DNA from: Elysia crispata
Lineage: Eukaryota > Mollusca > Gastropoda > Plakobranchidae
Direction of reading: 5' to 3'
Assembly (NCBI GenBank): GCA_033675545.1
Contig: JAWDGP010000505.1
Coordinates: 336,501-400,500, forward strand
Length of the DNA: 64,000 nucleotides
This document shows, piece by piece, positions 61,640-64,000 of this stretch (positions are counted from its first letter, which is position 1; every line of letters starts with the position of its first letter). A program made the translations under genes and the position numbers. Under the pieces are notes generated by a model. That model saw nothing but the letters and a program-made list of their open reading frames with translations, did no database searches and was not told the DNA's origin.

Positions 61640-61828
61640 AGTACCGGCTGGGCTACCAATGTCCAGAACATGGCTGGGAGTGGATGCACGGAACCTGTAT
61701 CCACTTCTCCACCCCAGCTGAGAGGAAGTCCTGGACAGACGCACGGGCAGCGTGCAGAGCGAAGCATCGCCAAGCAGATCTGGTCATCTTACCGAACGAC
61801 AAGCTTAAGGACGAGGTGTTTAACTTTG
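61640..61828 (+). CDS. C-type lectin exon 2 (CTLD N-terminal half)
   Basis: The acceptor ccgtgtag ends at 61639 after a T-rich tract; the donor g/gtgggt has GT at 61829; both boundaries are phase 1; 189 nt. It encodes a long-form CTLD start: YRLGYQCPEHGWEWMHGTC gives the N-terminal disulfide pair, then an IHFSTPAERKSWTDARAAC block with the SW-DAR helix and the first core Cys, then ADLVILPNDKLKDEVFNF, the LV-beta strand and helix 2. A second donor 4 bases downstream (gg/gtaaaa) would give the wrong phase for exon 3 and is rejected. Base composition is GC-richer than the surrounding introns, as expected of a coding exon. This is the clearest piece of the gene. Confidence 0.88.
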
Positions 61829-61840
61829 GTGGGTAAAAGT

Positions 61841-62665
61841 TAGGTATAGCCCAACGAAAAGCTGTGACTAGTTCTTGAATATAGAGACTATATGCTAATT
61901 GTTATTATAGCCCAACGAAAAGCTATAATTAATTCTCCAATATAAAGTTCTACATGTTAACTTAAATTAGTAAAATTTAGGTATAGCCCAACGAGAAGTC
62001 TTGTTCCCGAATAGAAAGTACTTGAGTATATCTTAAGATAGTAAAAACTTGGGTATAGCCCAACGAAAAGGCTAGTTCTCGAATAGTAAGTACAGATATT
62101 ACCATATGTTAGTAAAAAGTTCAGTATAGCCCAAGGAAAAGTCTAGTTCTCGAATATCAAGTACTAAATATTACCTTAAGATAGTAAAAAGTCAGGTATA
62201 TAGCCCAACTAAAAGTCTTCTTTTCAAATTTAAAGCACTAGACGTTACTTGAGGTAGTAAAAATTTAGATTTAGCCCAACGGAAAGTTGAGTTCTCGAAT
62301 AGTAAGTACTAGATATTACCTTAAGATAGTAGGCCTACAAAGTTAGTATATCCTACCGAAAAGTCTAGTTGTCAAATATGATGTTACTTAAGGTAATGCA
62401 ATTTTAGGGTAGCCAAACAAAAAGTCTAGTTGACGAATATAAAGCACTAGATGCTACTTAATGTGGTAAAAATCTAGATATAACCCAAACAAAAAGTCTA
62501 GTTCTCGAATTTAAAGCACAAGATGTTACCTTAAGTTAGTAAAAAATTAGGTATGGCCCATCGAAAAGCTGTGAATAGTTCTTGAATATAAAGTACTAGA
62601 ACTGATGTTCCTTAAGTTAGTAAAAAAGTTAGGGATAGCCCAACGAAAAGACTAGTTTTCGAATA
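61841..62665. repeat. ~70-bp minisatellite in lectin intron 2, 12 copies
   Basis: Twelve diverged copies starting just 12 bp after the exon 2 donor, each with atagcccaacgaaaag, then ctagttctcgaat, a taaagtactag block and a tta-cttaagatagtaaaa block. Copy length varies from about 54 to 79 bp. Confidence 0.95.
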
Positions 62666-62714
62666 CTCGAATTTTGAACTGAAAGGCAAACATCTTTGCA
62701 AAAACAGTTCACTA

Positions 62715-62790
62715 AAAACGTCGCAAGAGCATCGAAAACGTCATAAGAGCATCAAAAACGTCACATGAGCACAGGAAACGTCATGGACCA
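62715..62790. repeat. 20-bp repeat, 3.5 copies
   Basis: Units of the type aaaacgtcataagagcatca follow one another directly at 62715, 62735 and 62755, with a partial fourth copy. Confidence 0.9.
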
Positions 62791-63019
62791 TTTGCCATCT
62801 CCAAACTGTAAAAAAACAACAACTCAAGAGCAAAAAAAATATTGACAATCAAAAGAAAATTAATACAAGTTATATGGGCCACAAAATAATTGGCAAGAAT
62901 CGGCTGTCTTTTACGCACAATTTTAAAAATAAAAAATAATAAAAACAGGCAAATCTTGAAGATCTGATTAGCCTGCTAGCGGCAGGCTTCCTCTATCATT
63001 GATTTAACCTATCCTCCAG

Positions 63020-63105
63020 GCTCCTCGCCGAAAATAATGGAACACTGGATCGGACTGAGATCAACCAGTTCTTCAGGAGCTCATTCTTGGGTCAATGGAT
63101 CCGTG
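63020..63105 (+). CDS. C-type lectin exon 3 (CTLD WIGL / WVNG segment)
   Basis: The acceptor tatcctccag ends at 63019. The first two bases complete the split Gly codon from exon 2, then SSPKIMEHWIGLRSTSSSG and AHSWVNGSV follow, matching the CTLD core WIGL and W-x-nG motifs. The preferred end is 63105, at GTG/GTACGTAG in phase 0. That gives NGSV joined to VSGQSNLPAGC of exon 4, a sensible CTLD length. Alternatives are the equivalent donors in the downstream 45-bp repeats (63151, 63196, 63241, 63286, 63331, 63421), which would add 15 residues each, or a weaker phase-0 donor at 63508 (agc/gtatat) that would include the whole array. The sequence alone cannot tell which is used. Confidence 0.75.
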
Positions 63106-63471
63106 GTACGTAGTTCTTCAGGAACTCATTCTTGGGTCAATGGATCCGTGGTACGTAGTTCTTCAGGAACTCATTCTTGGGTCAATGGATCCATGGTACG
63201 TAGTTTTTCAGGAACTCATTCTTTGGTCAATGGATCGGTGGTACGTAGTTCTTCAGGAATTCATTCTTGGGTCAATGGATCTGTGGTACGTAGTGCTGCA
63301 GAAATTCGTTCTTGGGTCAATGGATCCGTGGTACGTAGTTCTTCAGGAACTCATTCTTGGGTCAATGGATCCGTTATACGTAATTCTTCAAGAACTCATT
63401 CTTGGGTCAATGGATCTGTGGTACGTAGTGCTGCAGAAATTCGTTCTTGGGTTATTGGATCCGTGATGCAT
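63067..63471 (+). repeat. Nine 45-bp copies of an exon-intron boundary
   Basis: Each unit has 29 nt of CTLD coding sequence (gaactcattcttgggtcaat, then ggatccgtg) followed by 16 nt that begin GTACGTAG and end ttcttcag. In frame each reads SSSGTHSWVNGSVVR. The frame is open through all nine copies and on to a stop at 63571. Copies 6 and 9 are a second type (SAAEIRSWV). The GTACGTAG donor motif is intact in copies 1-6 and 8, and is lost in copies 7 (gttatacgtaa) and 9 (gtgatgcatgc). Confidence 0.93.
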
Positions 63472-63799
63472 GCAGCAGTCGACTCAGCACAAGCAGACAT
63501 AAAAAGCGTATATAGTGTAATGACTACAGCCACTTTTAAAGATGATCTTAGTGTCTATTATATCATTGGCTAATTGCGGGGGCCTTTCTATGAGCTATCA
63601 TGTTGGATGTACGATCAGTTTCTTAGTCATTCTGATTTGTTAAACGACACCAAACTCTCTCTCAGATGCTAATATGATAGGGTAAGCTTCTTTGTGTGTA
63701 TAGAAATTTAAAAAAAAAAAAAAAAAAACATCAATGAAATAAATGTCACTTTGAAGAAAAAAAAAGAATTTTGACCTGTTACTCTTTTCTCACTCGCAG

Positions 63800-63919
63800 G
63801 TCTCAGGCCAAAGTAATTTACCGGCTGGATGTCAGTGGCTCTCCAGAACTGGTTTTCATTTGGCAGATTGCAGAGACACCAAAGGGTTTATCTGTCAGAG
63901 AGAAGCAGGTAGAGTATGA
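63800..63919 (+). CDS. C-type lectin exon 4 (CTLD C-terminus)
   Basis: The acceptor ttttctcactcgcag ends at 63799. In phase 0 the exon reads VSGQSNLPAGCQWLSRTGFH, LADCRDTKGFICQRE, then AGRV and a TGA at 63917-63919. The three Cys of the CTLD C-terminal half (GCQW, ADC, FIC) are present. With those of exon 2 this gives six Cys, the long-form set. The usual calcium/sugar motifs are missing: no EPN or QPD triplet, and the WND position reads LAD. Sugar binding in the classical way is therefore doubtful. A donor-like gcag/gtagag at 63909 could splice in phase 1 to a further exon outside the window; otherwise the protein ends at this TGA. Confidence 0.8.
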   Translation, partial: VSGQSNLPAGCQWLSRTGFHLADCRDTKGFICQREAGRV

Positions 63920-64000
63920 ACATTCAGATCTCGGACAAATGCATTCAATCGTCAGAAATAAAAAAAAATGTACAGTTTGATAGTGGTTAGAGGAAATAAA

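Noticed and set aside
61829-61836. Exon 2 donor at gg/gtaaaa (GT at 61833)
   Set aside because: It would leave phase 2 and throw exon 3 out of the WIGL frame; the donor at 61829 keeps it.
63095-63466. Alternative-frame protein of 12 repeats with WYVVLQELILGS units
   Set aside because: Shadow frame of the 45-bp array; the SWVNGS frame joins to the WIGL motif and to CTLD exons.
63771-63980. Plus-strand 69-codon frame over exon 4
   Set aside because: Wrong phase; the CTLD ending with GCQW, ADC and GFIC is read in another phase after the acceptor at 63799.

Overview
This is animal (metazoan) nuclear DNA. It is AT-rich and full of micro- and minisatellites, and it carries decayed non-LTR and Ty3/Gypsy retrotransposons, a transposase-like pseudogene fused to an OTU/vertnin-like domain, and one intron-split C-type lectin gene. 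The mix suggests a marine invertebrate, most likely a lophotrochozoan such as a mollusc, but nothing in the window fixes the species.

Layout. Positions 1-15424 are one tandem array of a 30/33-bp unit. In one forward frame it encodes a 10/11-residue Asp/Glu/Gly/Tyr repeat. The right edge runs into a unique, in-frame acidic and tyrosine-rich tail with normal codons and a stop at 15545-15547. This is the strongest sign that the array is, or was, the body of a giant acidic protein gene. The acidic frame is nevertheless broken by several frameshifts and nonsense codons, and the breaks become dense after about 7.8 kb. From 15.5 to 18.8 kb there are small degenerate repeats. From 18.84 to 20.08 kb there is a broken LINE reverse transcriptase. 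From 20 to 45 kb lies AT-rich, essentially gene-free DNA with several minisatellites and a 1.7-2 kb block present in two full copies and one partial copy (31.3-33.4, 33.5-34.0 and 39.4-41.1 kb).

Positions 45357-48748 (minus strand) hold a broken intronless gene. It has a basic N-terminal helix, a DDE/RNase H-like transposase core, a Cys-rich segment, a low-complexity linker and an OTU/vertnin-like cysteine-protease-fold domain. Fragments of similar elements lie at 49.3-49.6 kb (minus) and 50.0-50.2 kb (plus). Positions 52.1-55.9 kb (minus) are a Ty3/Gypsy remnant with gag, protease-linker, RT, RNase H and integrase in canonical order, interrupted by a 252-bp GA microsatellite.

The right end, 57467-63919 (plus), is a secreted C-type lectin gene that can be assembled from four exons whose phases match: a signal-peptide exon, CTLD N-terminal half, CTLD middle, and CTLD C-terminal exon. 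In exon 3 the exon end together with the splice donor has been amplified into nine 45-bp copies. Seven of these still carry a GTACGTAG donor, giving a ladder of in-frame candidate donors. This array and the acidic giant array are the two features most worth following up. All gene calls rest on reading translations and splice signals by eye; no database search was run.
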